In this document: positions 26,401 to 34,237 of the stretch, one piece after another
Position numbering within the stretch: position 1 is the stretch's first letter
Layout: each line of letters starts with the position of its first letter
Source: Oscillatoriophycideae cyanobacterium NC_groundwater_1537_Pr4_S-0.65um_50_18
GTDB taxonomy: Bacteria; Cyanobacteriota; Cyanobacteriia; Elainellales; Elainellaceae
Assembly: GCA_016208305.1 (NCBI GenBank)
Contig: JACQYI010000036.1
Span: 140,481 to 204,480, forward strand
DNA: 64,000 nucleotides
Direction of reading: 5' to 3'
Position numbers and translations under genes: made by a program
Notes under the pieces: model-generated
Databases searched by the model: none
Told to the model about the DNA's origin: nothing
What the model saw: only the letters and a program-made list of their open reading frames with translations

Positions 26401-29400
26401 CTCAAGCCGAGATGGCGTCCGTGCAGGCGCAGCGCGATCGCTTTGCCGCCGCCAATCGCGACCTAGACGAAGCCAACCAAAGGCTCGATCAAACCAATCA
26501 AGACCTGGGCAAAGCCAATCAGGAGTTAGATCAGACGCGGCAACAGGAAAGACGCATCCGCAACCGCACAGCAGTATCAGCAGCAGCCTTGCTGATCATT
26601 GCTACCGTTATATCGACGGTGCTCGTCCGCGATGCTGAACAGGATGCACTGCTGGCCCAGCAAAAGCTAGAGGATGCCAGCCGGGAGACAGAAATTGCCG
26701 AGCGAGGCAAACAGCAGGCAGAGCGGCAAGCGCAAGAGGCCAGCGATCGGCTCAAAACAGCCAATCTTCAGCGCCGGACTGCCCAAACAGAGGTAGACCG
26801 CGCCCAACGAGAGCTGAGTGCTGCCCAAGCCAACCTCAAGCAGCTCCAGCAGGGAACCGCCCAAGCCAGCGCTGCCCGCCAGCAGGCCGAGGCGCGGGTC
26901 AAAACCGCCGAAATTAAACTCAGCCAAGCCGAGGCTGCCCTCTATCAGGCCAATGCGGCGGTTCGAGTGGCGCAGGCCGAGCAGCAGCAGGCACGGGTGG
27001 CGCAGCAGGAAGCCCTAGAAGGCACCCGACTGGAAAGAGCGGGCACAGCAGCGCTACAGCAGTTTCAGTTTTCTCAGGCAGAGGCGTTGGTAGCAGCCGT
27101 TAAAGCAGGCAAAGCCCTGAAGGCGATCGTTCAACCCGGTTCTGCCGTAAGCCGTCCGCTCGATCAATATCCGGCAGTTAGCCCGCTGCTGGCCTTGCAG
27201 ACCATTGCCGACAACATCCGCGAACAGGTGCAGGTGGGGGGCGATCAGGGCAGAATTCAGGCGGTACAGTTTAGCCCCAAAGGCGATCGCTTTATCACTG
27301 CCGGAGCCAACGGCAGCCTTCGCCTCTGGGATTTGCAGGGCAATCCTCTAGGGAAACCCATCACCGCCGATGCCAGTGGCCTGCGGGATGCGCGCTTTAG
27401 CCCCAATGGGCAGGCTGTCGTCACCTTGGGCAGCAGCGGCAGCGTTCGCCTCTGGGATTTGCAGGGCACCCTAAAACCGCTCAATTCTCCCCCAGTTACC
27501 AGCTTTCAATTGAGCGCCGACAACCAGATCGTTACGGCAGATATCGACAACACCCTCCGCATCTGGAGCTTGCAGGGTGAGGCGATCGCCTCGCTACCCC
27601 AACCGGAAGGCATTGTCAGTCTGCAACTCAGCCCCGATCGCCAACATCTGGCTATTTTGGGAGACAGTGGCGCAGTCAAGCTGATCGATTTGCAAAGCCA
27701 GGAAGTCGAAATCCTTGCCAACTTAGGGGCGACGAACGGCAGCCTCCAGTTCAGCCCTAACGGACGCTACTTGGCTCTGAGTAACGGCAAAGCCACCGTT
27801 TCGCTGTGGAATCTGCAAACGCGCCAGGTTGCCCAAATTGGCGGGCAAATGGGCAACTTGCTCAGCCTTCAGTTCAGCCCTGACAGCCAGTATTTGGCCA
27901 CAGCCGGAGAAGAAGGGACGCTGCGGTTGTGGGAAGTGGGCGATCGCTTCTGGCGTGCCGAGCCGTTCATCCAGCTTGTCGGGCGGGGTAGCGAATTTGC
28001 CGTTTTTCAGGGGCATCGGGGCACCATTCGCGGCATGCAGTTTAGCCCCGACGGTCAGATGATCATGACCCGCAGTGACGACAACACGCTGCGGCTGTGG
28101 GATCTGCGCGGCAACCCGATCGCCCTCCTGCGCGGACATCGCGGCAAAATCGAGGCTATGCAGTTTAGCCCCAACGGTCAGACGCTATTGACAGGTGGAG
28201 CCGATGGCACCGCTCGTCTGTGGAATCTGCGTGGCAACCCGATCGCTGAATTGCCTGATCAGCAGGGTGACTACCGCGATCGCATGAGCCTGCACTTTAG
28301 CCCCACGAGTGAGCAGTTGATTACAGGCGGCAAAGACGGCATCACCCGCCTCTGGTCTTTGCAGGGCAATCTTCAACGGGAGCTGAGCGATCGCCTCAGA
28401 GACATTCAAGACCTTCAGATCAGCGCCAACGGACAAAAGCTGGCAGTGCTGGCTTACGGAACCTTGGGCACAACCATTCGCATCTGGGACGCGCAAGGCA
28501 ACCTGCTGCACAAGTATCCTGAGCCGCAAACCAACCAGTTTAACCAAGACAATCTGCATGACTTGCGCCTGAGTCCAGAGGGGCAAGTCGTAGCGGTGCT
28601 AGGCGATCAGACGACCCCAAACGGCAATCCTGCCCAAGACATCGTCCGGCTTTGGAACTTACAAACCAATCGGGTCAGAGCTTTGTCTCAGACGGGCATC
28701 CTGAGCTTGCAATTTAGTCCAGACGGCCAGCAGTTAGCGACAGGCGGCACCAACGGAACGCTCAACCTCTGGGATCGACAGGGTAATTTGATCCGATCGC
28801 TCTCAGGCAGCACAAGTGGAATTCTAGCCCTCCAGTTCAGTCCTGAGGGTCAGCGGTTAGCCACCGGAGAAGCTGATGGGGCGGTGCGACTGTGGGAGTT
28901 GCAAAACGGGCAGGGCGATCGCACTACCACCTTTACAGGACATCGCGGCAACGTGCTGGCGGTACAGTTCAGCCCTGACGGTCAGCGGCTGGCGACGGGT
29001 GGAGCCGACGGCACCGCCCGCCTGTGGAACCTGCAAGGAAGTCAACTAGCCGAATTTCGCGGCCATCAGGGCAGCATTCTCAGCCTGCAATTTCGAGCCG
29101 ACGGACAACGCCTCGCCACCCGCAGCGAAGACGGCACCACCCGCCTCTGGAGCCTGCAAGGACAGCAGATCGCCCAATACGACGGCTACCAATCTGCTCT
29201 TAGTCCAAACTGGCAGCAGATCGCCACTGTAGGCAAAGCCCCCTCCAAAATAGAGAACGATCGCCTCAGCCGCGTTCGCCTTTGGCAAATCAACGACCTT
29301 AACGGTCTGCTGACGCGAAGCTGCAACTGGTTAAAACCCTACCTTGCCCACGCCCCCGATTTAGACGAAAGCGATCGGCGGATCTGCGATCCAGAGCTTT

Positions 29401-29402
29401 GA
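23475..29402 (+). CDS. Giant STAND (nSTAND-type) NTPase with TPR-like, TM and WD40 regions
   Basis: 1975 residues in one frame. Residues 1-200: a cyanobacterial N-terminal domain (NLGQFSLILVRCNYSRLRQM; FPLTLVLWTTDQVFQTLTE). Residues 210-590: TPR-like helices, interrupted near 255-275 by a Gln-Glu-Ser repeat. Residues 600-960: NTPase with Walker A VIHGASGVGKSS near 623 and FDQFEEFFF as Walker B. Residues 970-1028 are coiled coil, then a hydrophobic segment SAAALLIIATVISTVLV near 1033-1050, then another coiled coil to about 1180. From about 1253, 15-16 WD40 repeats (typical unit QFSPDGQRLATGGADGTARL) would make two propellers. STAND proteins switch by oligomerising after ligand binding; some are antiphage sensors. 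No nuclease or protease effector is recognised here. The closing residues lack a further domain. Confidence 0.88.
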   Translation: MPPSDPTRTAAILAANARSLQILERSLGLNLGQFSLILVRCNYSRLRQMILADLQTTSPLAMRELRLSPHTSSLHKAIQGLEGDRPQVLMVTGLESVGHLESLLAGANLVRDEFRKNFPLTLVLWTTDQVFQTLTEVAQDFRSFAAGSIAFKFPVDQLIYSLRQHADQLFETLLYAGGDRFLPNSALHLDIASPLRTELEFAVQDIHSSGQELDPELQASIDFLRGRDAQSRLEMDRAKIFYERSLAFWTSQESAQKLAQESVQESAQESAQPSDRPSAAHYRERKACLLFHLGCWWRRHARMRRAEYPAALLKAKQYFQDCLAIFREDGRQELIARFITTLGQTLQKLEDWQALEAIAQEGLSLHQQYDDPLRLAQDYGFLAEVALARSQRSSAQDLPLAEADWREAKTYAEQALEILDRAEQNLGRTLTQPQMAKAVGQDSQEGIHKTLSKPENQDVLNNTGAGSGGGLGASAPWEEDSLALAEAVHRGWYLLLLSRSLARLGERSAAIGHLEAARRDTRPQADPTLYIHILQALQSLYFAQARYLAAFRMKQQQRIVKQQYGFTAFVGASRLEPLQIANQGELSPSVAEAVVIQEIAASGRQQDVTRLVARVSLPRDKLTVIHGASGVGKSSILAVGLIPALRQKQTIEARQILPVLVSVYNGWVVSLEREMTRELEALGETPLNSPSFSRVADPPSLIRQLQQNSDRNLYTVLIFDQFEEFFFAYPEVRQRLSFYLFLKDCLNIPYVKVILSLREDYLHYLLEIDRVADLEVINHDILSKQIRYPLGDFTPKDARTVIRSLTARSQFSLEESLVTRLVSDLAGSLGGVRPIELQVVGAQLQDENITTLAEYQKLGNFPKETLVERSLEGVIRDCGAPNEAIAKVILFLLTTKEETRPLKTQTELTEELTLAKISHTREQLELVLEILVGSGLVLKIPEDPEPLHQLVHDYLVRFIRNPQESDSDLRVQLTAAQAEMASVQAQRDRFAAANRDLDEANQRLDQTNQDLGKANQELDQTRQQERRIRNRTAVSAAALLIIATVISTVLVRDAEQDALLAQQKLEDASRETEIAERGKQQAERQAQEASDRLKTANLQRRTAQTEVDRAQRELSAAQANLKQLQQGTAQASAARQQAEARVKTAEIKLSQAEAALYQANAAVRVAQAEQQQARVAQQEALEGTRLERAGTAALQQFQFSQAEALVAAVKAGKALKAIVQPGSAVSRPLDQYPAVSPLLALQTIADNIREQVQVGGDQGRIQAVQFSPKGDRFITAGANGSLRLWDLQGNPLGKPITADASGLRDARFSPNGQAVVTLGSSGSVRLWDLQGTLKPLNSPPVTSFQLSADNQIVTADIDNTLRIWSLQGEAIASLPQPEGIVSLQLSPDRQHLAILGDSGAVKLIDLQSQEVEILANLGATNGSLQFSPNGRYLALSNGKATVSLWNLQTRQVAQIGGQMGNLLSLQFSPDSQYLATAGEEGTLRLWEVGDRFWRAEPFIQLVGRGSEFAVFQGHRGTIRGMQFSPDGQMIMTRSDDNTLRLWDLRGNPIALLRGHRGKIEAMQFSPNGQTLLTGGADGTARLWNLRGNPIAELPDQQGDYRDRMSLHFSPTSEQLITGGKDGITRLWSLQGNLQRELSDRLRDIQDLQISANGQKLAVLAYGTLGTTIRIWDAQGNLLHKYPEPQTNQFNQDNLHDLRLSPEGQVVAVLGDQTTPNGNPAQDIVRLWNLQTNRVRALSQTGILSLQFSPDGQQLATGGTNGTLNLWDRQGNLIRSLSGSTSGILALQFSPEGQRLATGEADGAVRLWELQNGQGDRTTTFTGHRGNVLAVQFSPDGQRLATGGADGTARLWNLQGSQLAEFRGHQGSILSLQFRADGQRLATRSEDGTTRLWSLQGQQIAQYDGYQSALSPNWQQIATVGKAPSKIENDRLSRVRLWQINDLNGLLTRSCNWLKPYLAHAPDLDESDRRICDPEL

Positions 29403-29448
29403 GTCACGATCCGGGTAATAACGCTATTCATCATCATTATTTAGATGA

Positions 29449-29655
29449 TTGCACGAGACGAGTAAGACCCATATCAAAAATCTGTTTACTCTCTACCCAA
29501 AGATAGTAGAAAAGCTCTTCCCTTTGTCAGAAAATTCTGTTTGGTATGGCGATCGCGATCATGCTCAGAAAACTTTTGAACGTCAACGCATCACAAGTTC
29601 TCTTATCTTGATTCTCTTGATCGTATTTATACTCGGCAACCTAAAAGTCAATTAA
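29449..29655 (+). CDS. Small hypothetical ORF, possibly a fragment
   Basis: 68 codons from TTG. The first 45 residues look protein-like (LYPKIVEKLFPLSENSVWYG, then DRDHAQKTFERQR) and the last 20 are hydrophobic. Just downstream, a different frame reads YLDSLDRIYTRQPKSQLTAE and runs straight into the ATG of the DUF3891 gene. This suggests a frameshifted remnant of an older gene or of an N-terminal extension of DUF3891. I do not recognise the family. Confidence 0.3.
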   Translation: MHETSKTHIKNLFTLYPKIVEKLFPLSENSVWYGDRDHAQKTFERQRITSSLILILLIVFILGNLKVN

Positions 29656-29672
29656 CAGCAGAGAAGCTTCAT

Positions 29673-30449
29673 ATGATCGTTAACTTAATTGAGAATGGTT
29701 GGGAAGTCATTTATCATCGTGCCCATGCTTTGCTAGCAGCTCAGCTTGGCGGACATTGGCGCAAAAAAGATTCTCCTGAGCGTCTTTATGAAACGCTGGC
29801 TGCCATCTCTCACCATGATGATCTGGCGCAAGAATGGCAAGGCAACCAACTCACGCCAACAGGCGCACCCCTAGACTTTAGACTCAGCTCTAGCGACTCC
29901 TTTGATGCGCTGGAGGAGTTAGTGGAAAACGCTCATTATCGAGGACGTTGGGTGACTTTGCTTACGTCCAAACATGTTTGTTTTCTGACTCAAGACAAGC
30001 AAGGCCAATCTCCTGAATGGGATCAGTTCTTGAAGAGACAAATGGAACTTCAGCAAGATTATCGCCAGCAGTTGGGGATTAGTGAAGAAGATGCAGAACG
30101 CGCTTATCAGTTTATGCAATGGTGCGATCGCTTCTCTTTAATTCTGGCGCAACGAGAAATTCCTGAGGACGGACGTTCTCTAGAAATTACGAGCGGCATT
30201 GATGGTCAGCGGTATGATGTGCGTGAGTTAGAGGATGGTCATCTTACGGTAGAACCCTGGCCGTTTGAAGATGAAAAATTTACCGTTAATATCGAAGCTT
30301 GCTATCTGTCAGAATTGAAATATGAGAGCAGTGAAGCGCTGATTGCAGCCATGCAACAGGCTCCCATTCAGGTGCTGGAGTGGACATTTACCCAAGTGCC
30401 TAGCCAAGAGGTGACTGAAAAAGAAAGCGTCATGGCTGGACGGGTGTAA
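29673..30449 (+). CDS. DUF3891 family protein
   Basis: 258 residues beginning MIVNLIENGWEVIYHRAHAL, the family's usual N-terminal block, with LLAAQLGGHWR and AAISHHDDLAQEW. The His/Asp-rich motif HHDD is reminiscent of HD-type metal sites, but catalysis has not been shown for the family as far as I know. The end (VPSQEVTEKE) is acidic. Cytosolic. It follows the giant STAND gene by 270 nt on the same strand and could be transcribed with it, though its own promoter is possible. Confidence 0.78.
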   Translation: MIVNLIENGWEVIYHRAHALLAAQLGGHWRKKDSPERLYETLAAISHHDDLAQEWQGNQLTPTGAPLDFRLSSSDSFDALEELVENAHYRGRWVTLLTSKHVCFLTQDKQGQSPEWDQFLKRQMELQQDYRQQLGISEEDAERAYQFMQWCDRFSLILAQREIPEDGRSLEITSGIDGQRYDVRELEDGHLTVEPWPFEDEKFTVNIEACYLSELKYESSEALIAAMQQAPIQVLEWTFTQVPSQEVTEKESVMAGRV

Positions 30450-30578
30450 ATCCCAGATATAGCCGTCACTTTCAGACAGAGAATCATGGATTCAATTAAG
30501 CCCAACCGTTTTTTGGAAGCGCAGCACTTCTAAAAAACTATGCCAGGTTCAGGAGATCGCAAAGTTCTCCAGCTTTTA

Positions 30579-30604
30579 GGGTTTTGTGGCGCGCCACAAA
30601 ACCC
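30579..30604. repeat. Perfect 26-bp palindrome
   Basis: GGGTTTTGTGGCG (30579-30591) and its exact complement CGCCACAAAACCC (30592-30604) abut with no loop; the centre contains GGCGCGCC. It lies between the convergent DUF3891 and GspE-type genes. There is no T tract on either side, so I class it as a dispersed palindrome that may also act as a roadblock rather than a canonical terminator. Confidence 0.7.
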
Positions 30605-30617
30605 CGATTTGAGATCC

Positions 30618-32354
30618 TTAAAATATTGGGTGCTGCTGATTGCAGGACAAATCGGTCTGGAATGTTTTTGGGGCGATGCTGTTTCGGGTCGCCTGAGCAG
30701 GCAGCGCTTCTCCCTGCTGTCGGGCAAAAGCGCTATGGGGCAAAACCCGGCGCACTTCCTCAACGGTGGTTAGCCCTTGGGTAATTTTGGCGATCGCCGC
30801 CATCAAAAACGAATCATACTGAATTTCATGCAGATAGCGACGCAGTTGGGTAACGGTGCCTTCGTAAATAATTTCTCGCACCCGGTCATCAATATTCAGC
30901 AGCTCAATCACGGCCTCTCTGCCCGAATAGCCTGACTGAAAACAGTGGGCACAGCCTTTACCTTTGCGCCAGCCGTGAGGGTTTGCCTCTTCTCGTTTCA
31001 AGCCCAAAAGTTTGAGGTCAGAAAGCGTTGGCAGGTAGGGTTCAGCACAGTGGGTGCAAACTTTGCGCACTAAGCGCTGAGCCACAATACCCAGCAGCGC
31101 ATCGCTAACCAATCCTGGATCAGGGCCAATGTCTTTGAGGCGAGGAATCACGCCGATCGCATCATTGGTATGTAGCGTCGTCAATACCAGGTGTCCGGTG
31201 AGGGCGGCTCTTACTGCCGTTTCTGCCGTTTCACTATCGCGAATTTCACCCACCATAATGATGTCGGGATCTTGGCGCAAGATCGCTCGCAACCCTGCTG
31301 CAAAAGTCATGCCAGCCAGCTCATGCACCTGGGTTTGGGTAATACCGGGCAGGACATATTCCACCGGATCTTCAACCGTAACGATGTTGACGGCATCTGT
31401 GGCGATCGTCTGGAGGCTGGTGTAGAGGGTGCTGGTTTTACCCGAACCCGTCGGCCCTGTAAAGATGATCATGCCCTGAGGTTCGCGCAGCCAGCCTTCA
31501 TAAATTTCGCGGGTGCGATCGGAAAAACCTAAGTCCTGTACGGTACTAAAGGTATTTTGCTGACGCAGCAGCCGCAGCACCGCTTTTTCTCCCGCTTCGC
31601 CTTTATGAGCTGCAATGCAAGGAATCATGCTCACCCGCATATCCAAGCCTTGCTCTGCCTGATCGGTCATGTAGCGTTCGCTAATTCTGCCGTCTTGAGG
31701 GCGACGGCTTTCGGCAATATCCATGTCGCACATGACTTTGAGCGAGACAATCACCCGACGACTAATCTCGGATGGCAGCGTGGTGACATGGCGCAAAATA
31801 CCATCAATTCGGAAGCGAACCCGCAGTCCGTCAGGTGCAGGAGCCAGATGAATGTCGCTGGCGCGGTTTCGCAGAGCGCTAGAAATTAAGGCCTTGATCC
31901 GTTCAATTTGGTTATCTACCTGCGACAGATAGAGTTCTGCCATTTCGGTGATGTCTTCTTGCTCTTGCTCGCCCGTCAGCGGATTGACATGCACTGAGGC
32001 ATTCAGACGCTTGGTATCGAGACTTTGCAGCCGACTCCATTGGCGATAGCTTTTCTCAGCGATCGCAATCACCCGAATATCGGTGCGGAGCTGAGCGCTG
32101 AGCTGCTGCACAATGCCATCCGGAAGCGCCATCGGGCTACCCACATAGAAGCAGTTTTGCCAGAGCAGCAGCGGCATTACAGGCGGCAGAGCATAGCGAT
32201 CGCCCAACATGCGCCAAAACCGAGAAGACAGCTCGCGATCGAGCAAATCGAGCCGAACATTGCCTTCGACATCCACTAACAGGTCAAGCGCCTGCTCACA
32301 AGTAATCTGCTGCTGCTTGAGCTGCTGCCAGGCAGTGAAAAGAATGGCTTGCAT
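30618..32354 (-). CDS. GspE/PilB-type secretion ATPase
   Basis: 578 residues. The N-terminal third is divergent from PilB. A GspE-type N2/C-terminal ATPase follows: RASDIHLAPAPDGLRVRFRI, Walker A IIFTGPTGSGKTSTLYTSLQ, the Asp box NIVTVEDPVEY, Walker B ILRQDPDIIMVGEIRD, and the His box HLVLTTLHTNDA. A CxxC...CxxC zinc element (VCTHCAEPYL and GCAHCFQSGY) is typical of extension ATPases. It powers pseudopilus or type IV pilus assembly. It is shorter than housekeeping PilB (about 670) and stands alone, without PilT or PilC beside it, so it is probably a second, PilB2/GspE-like copy. Its start lies 24 nt after the small secreted protein gene. Confidence 0.88.
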   Translation of the reverse strand: MQAILFTAWQQLKQQQITCEQALDLLVDVEGNVRLDLLDRELSSRFWRMLGDRYALPPVMPLLLWQNCFYVGSPMALPDGIVQQLSAQLRTDIRVIAIAEKSYRQWSRLQSLDTKRLNASVHVNPLTGEQEQEDITEMAELYLSQVDNQIERIKALISSALRNRASDIHLAPAPDGLRVRFRIDGILRHVTTLPSEISRRVIVSLKVMCDMDIAESRRPQDGRISERYMTDQAEQGLDMRVSMIPCIAAHKGEAGEKAVLRLLRQQNTFSTVQDLGFSDRTREIYEGWLREPQGMIIFTGPTGSGKTSTLYTSLQTIATDAVNIVTVEDPVEYVLPGITQTQVHELAGMTFAAGLRAILRQDPDIIMVGEIRDSETAETAVRAALTGHLVLTTLHTNDAIGVIPRLKDIGPDPGLVSDALLGIVAQRLVRKVCTHCAEPYLPTLSDLKLLGLKREEANPHGWRKGKGCAHCFQSGYSGREAVIELLNIDDRVREIIYEGTVTQLRRYLHEIQYDSFLMAAIAKITQGLTTVEEVRRVLPHSAFARQQGEALPAQATRNSIAPKTFQTDLSCNQQHPIF

Positions 32355-32378
32355 GAGTTTTGTAGAAAGACGAAGGAG

Positions 32379-32747
32379 TTATTGAGCAGCCTGACAAGGA
32401 CGACCTTGTTGATCGATCGCGACGCAAACTTCGCCGTTGTTGGTGTTGGAATATCGCATTAGACCTGGAGGAAGGCTGCGGTTGGTTTGGCTCACGGTAA
32501 TTTGGCGGTTGGGCAGGCTGGTATTTCTGCCGCACAGGCTGTTGAGATTCAGCGTGGTGCCTTCAGAGGTTTGCATATAACAGACTAAACTGTCATCGAC
32601 AAACTGCGCTGTCGGCTGTATCACTTGAGGCAAGGTTTCACCCCAGGCAGCGCCTGTCACGCTAACTATACCCGCCATAGAGCCAGCTATAGAGAAGGTC
32701 AGGGCGCTTGAGAAAAGAGCGATCGTTTTCATGGATTTCATCATCAT
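32379..32747 (-). CDS. Small secreted hypothetical protein
   Basis: 122 residues from ATG 32747, which overlaps the stop of the transporter gene (TAATG), implying translational coupling; two further ATGs follow at once (32744, 32741). Signal peptide: MKTIALFSSALTFSIAGS to a site near WGE. The mature part has four or so cysteines (VCYMQTSEG, NSLCGRN, GEVCVAIDQQGRPCQ), probably two disulfides. Not recognised. It follows the His-rich transporter, so a periplasmic partner role is conceivable. Confidence 0.7.
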   Translation of the reverse strand: MMMKSMKTIALFSSALTFSIAGSMAGIVSVTGAAWGETLPQVIQPTAQFVDDSLVCYMQTSEGTTLNLNSLCGRNTSLPNRQITVSQTNRSLPPGLMRYSNTNNGEVCVAIDQQGRPCQAAQ

Positions 32748-34234
32748 TAACCTATAACTTGCATTAATGCCTTCGCAGAGATCCCGCAACCGATGAGGGT
32801 GATTCCCACGGCGCTAAGAATCGGCAGTGCTCTGATAGAACGACTAGTGGAACGGCTGAACGTAGGTAGTTTCTGGAACAATTGCTTGGCGTAGACCAAG
32901 GCCAACCCTAAACCTGTCAGAACCCCTGCCAGCCCTAAACTGAAGGTCAACACCATTAATAACCCCAGAGTGACATTACCCAGGGCGATCGAGCTTAGCA
33001 GCAACACAAGCGCGGCCGGACAGGGAACAAGTCCGCCAGAGATACCTAGCGCCAGCAAGCTTCGCCAAGTCATGGGGCTGCCGTCCGTTTCGGGAAGATG
33101 TGTGTGGTGATGTCCGTGATGGGTGTGAGTGGGTGGGTGGGTGGGTGGGCGAGTGTGAATGGGTGGGTGAGTGGGTGGGTGATTATGGGTGTGAGTGTGG
33201 GGCGGGTGGTTATGATCAGGCTCGTGATGGTGATGCGTACCTAAGCTGTGATGAGATTCAGGATGAGGATGAATATGAGCAGCATGGGCATGTGCGAGAA
33301 CTGGAAGTGCAGAAGCTGGGTGACTCTGATTGATCCTTATGCGATCGCCTTTTTTCTTCATCCGATCGCGTAGTAAATTAATGCCAATCGCAACCACCAT
33401 CAAGCCTGAAATTAAACTGAGCCAGGGATAGATCTGTTCAGGCAAAATATACTGTGCTGCAAACAGTGTAATCAATCCTAGGACAAACACACCGATCGTG
33501 TGGGTAATGGTTGTGGTCAAAGCTAGGAAAATAGCGTGGCGTGGTGTCGCTCTCGTCCCGACCAAATAGGCTCCCACCATCGTTTTGCCATGTCCTGGCG
33601 TTAGGGAATGCATTGCACCCCAGACCAAAGCTCCGGCGATCGCGATCCACAGTCCTCTTTGGGCAAAATCTGGCAGGCCAGAGGCAGTAGCGTAGGTTTG
33701 CTGCGTGGGGGTAAAAATAAAGGATTTAAGCTGTTTACCTTGCAAAATAGTGGCAAGACAGCTCGAAGTTGAAATGCCTGGCAGAAACAAGTTGTAGTGA
33801 ATTTGCAAGGTCTGGATTGGCTGCTGCCAAGAATAGTCTAGCAGCACTGTGCTGTGGGTGTCGGGCGCAATTTTGCTAGAAAGCGGTATGTTCACTTGCT
33901 CTACAGATTGCACCTTGAGGGTTGCAGCTTCAGCTCCGTTGGTGAACCGAATTTTTTCACCCAAAAAGGCTTGCAGTTTAGCCGCATGGGTCTGCACTTC
34001 TGCAGGCGAAAGTTGACCATTGCGATCGCTATCAGCAAAAGCAACAAGACCTGTCGGAAAGGTCAGAGTCATCTGAGCATCGGTCGCGTTTATCCTCACT
34101 TCTGCTGCGGCCAAATCTGCCCAATGGGCTTGGCTAGGCGGTGCTGTAAAGAGTCCAATCAGCAAGATGCTTAACAGTACCAACAGGCTAAAAAAGCCAG
34201 TTCTGCGACTTGATCTGTAAAACCATCGATTCAT
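32747..34234 (-). CDS. NicO/RcnA-type transporter with periplasmic domain and long His-rich loop
   Basis: 495 residues. Signal/anchor at 15-35, then a periplasmic domain (HWADLAAAEVRINATDAQMT) carrying an EF-hand-like DSDRNGQLSPAE. The membrane part has the family motif HSLTPGHGKTMVGAYLVG near 210 and the second repeat GISGGLVPCPAALVLLL near 395, the NicO/UreH hallmarks of Ni/Co transporters. Residues about 310-390 form a cytosolic His-rich loop with blocks such as HTHTHNHPPTHPPIHTRPPT, built on a tandem DNA repeat of GTGGGT units. Metal binding and efflux or delivery are inferred; Ni, Co or Zn cannot be distinguished. It lies 3 nt after the TPR gene in a DUF4331-TPR-transporter cluster. Confidence 0.83.
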   Translation of the reverse strand: MNRWFYRSSRRTGFFSLLVLLSILLIGLFTAPPSQAHWADLAAAEVRINATDAQMTLTFPTGLVAFADSDRNGQLSPAEVQTHAAKLQAFLGEKIRFTNGAEAATLKVQSVEQVNIPLSSKIAPDTHSTVLLDYSWQQPIQTLQIHYNLFLPGISTSSCLATILQGKQLKSFIFTPTQQTYATASGLPDFAQRGLWIAIAGALVWGAMHSLTPGHGKTMVGAYLVGTRATPRHAIFLALTTTITHTIGVFVLGLITLFAAQYILPEQIYPWLSLISGLMVVAIGINLLRDRMKKKGDRIRINQSHPASALPVLAHAHAAHIHPHPESHHSLGTHHHHEPDHNHPPHTHTHNHPPTHPPIHTRPPTHPPTHTHHGHHHTHLPETDGSPMTWRSLLALGISGGLVPCPAALVLLLSSIALGNVTLGLLMVLTFSLGLAGVLTGLGLALVYAKQLFQKLPTFSRSTSRSIRALPILSAVGITLIGCGISAKALMQVIG

Positions 34235-34237
34235 AGA

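Noticed and set aside
26531..29288. Several antisense ORFs of 60-138 codons opposite the STAND gene
   Set aside because: They mirror the coding and WD40 repeat structure of the plus-strand gene and have no family features.
33100..33210. Short regular repeats that could suggest a CRISPR array
   Set aside because: They are GTGGGT-type tandem units inside the His-rich loop of the transporter; no 25-40-bp repeat with unique spacers and no cas genes.
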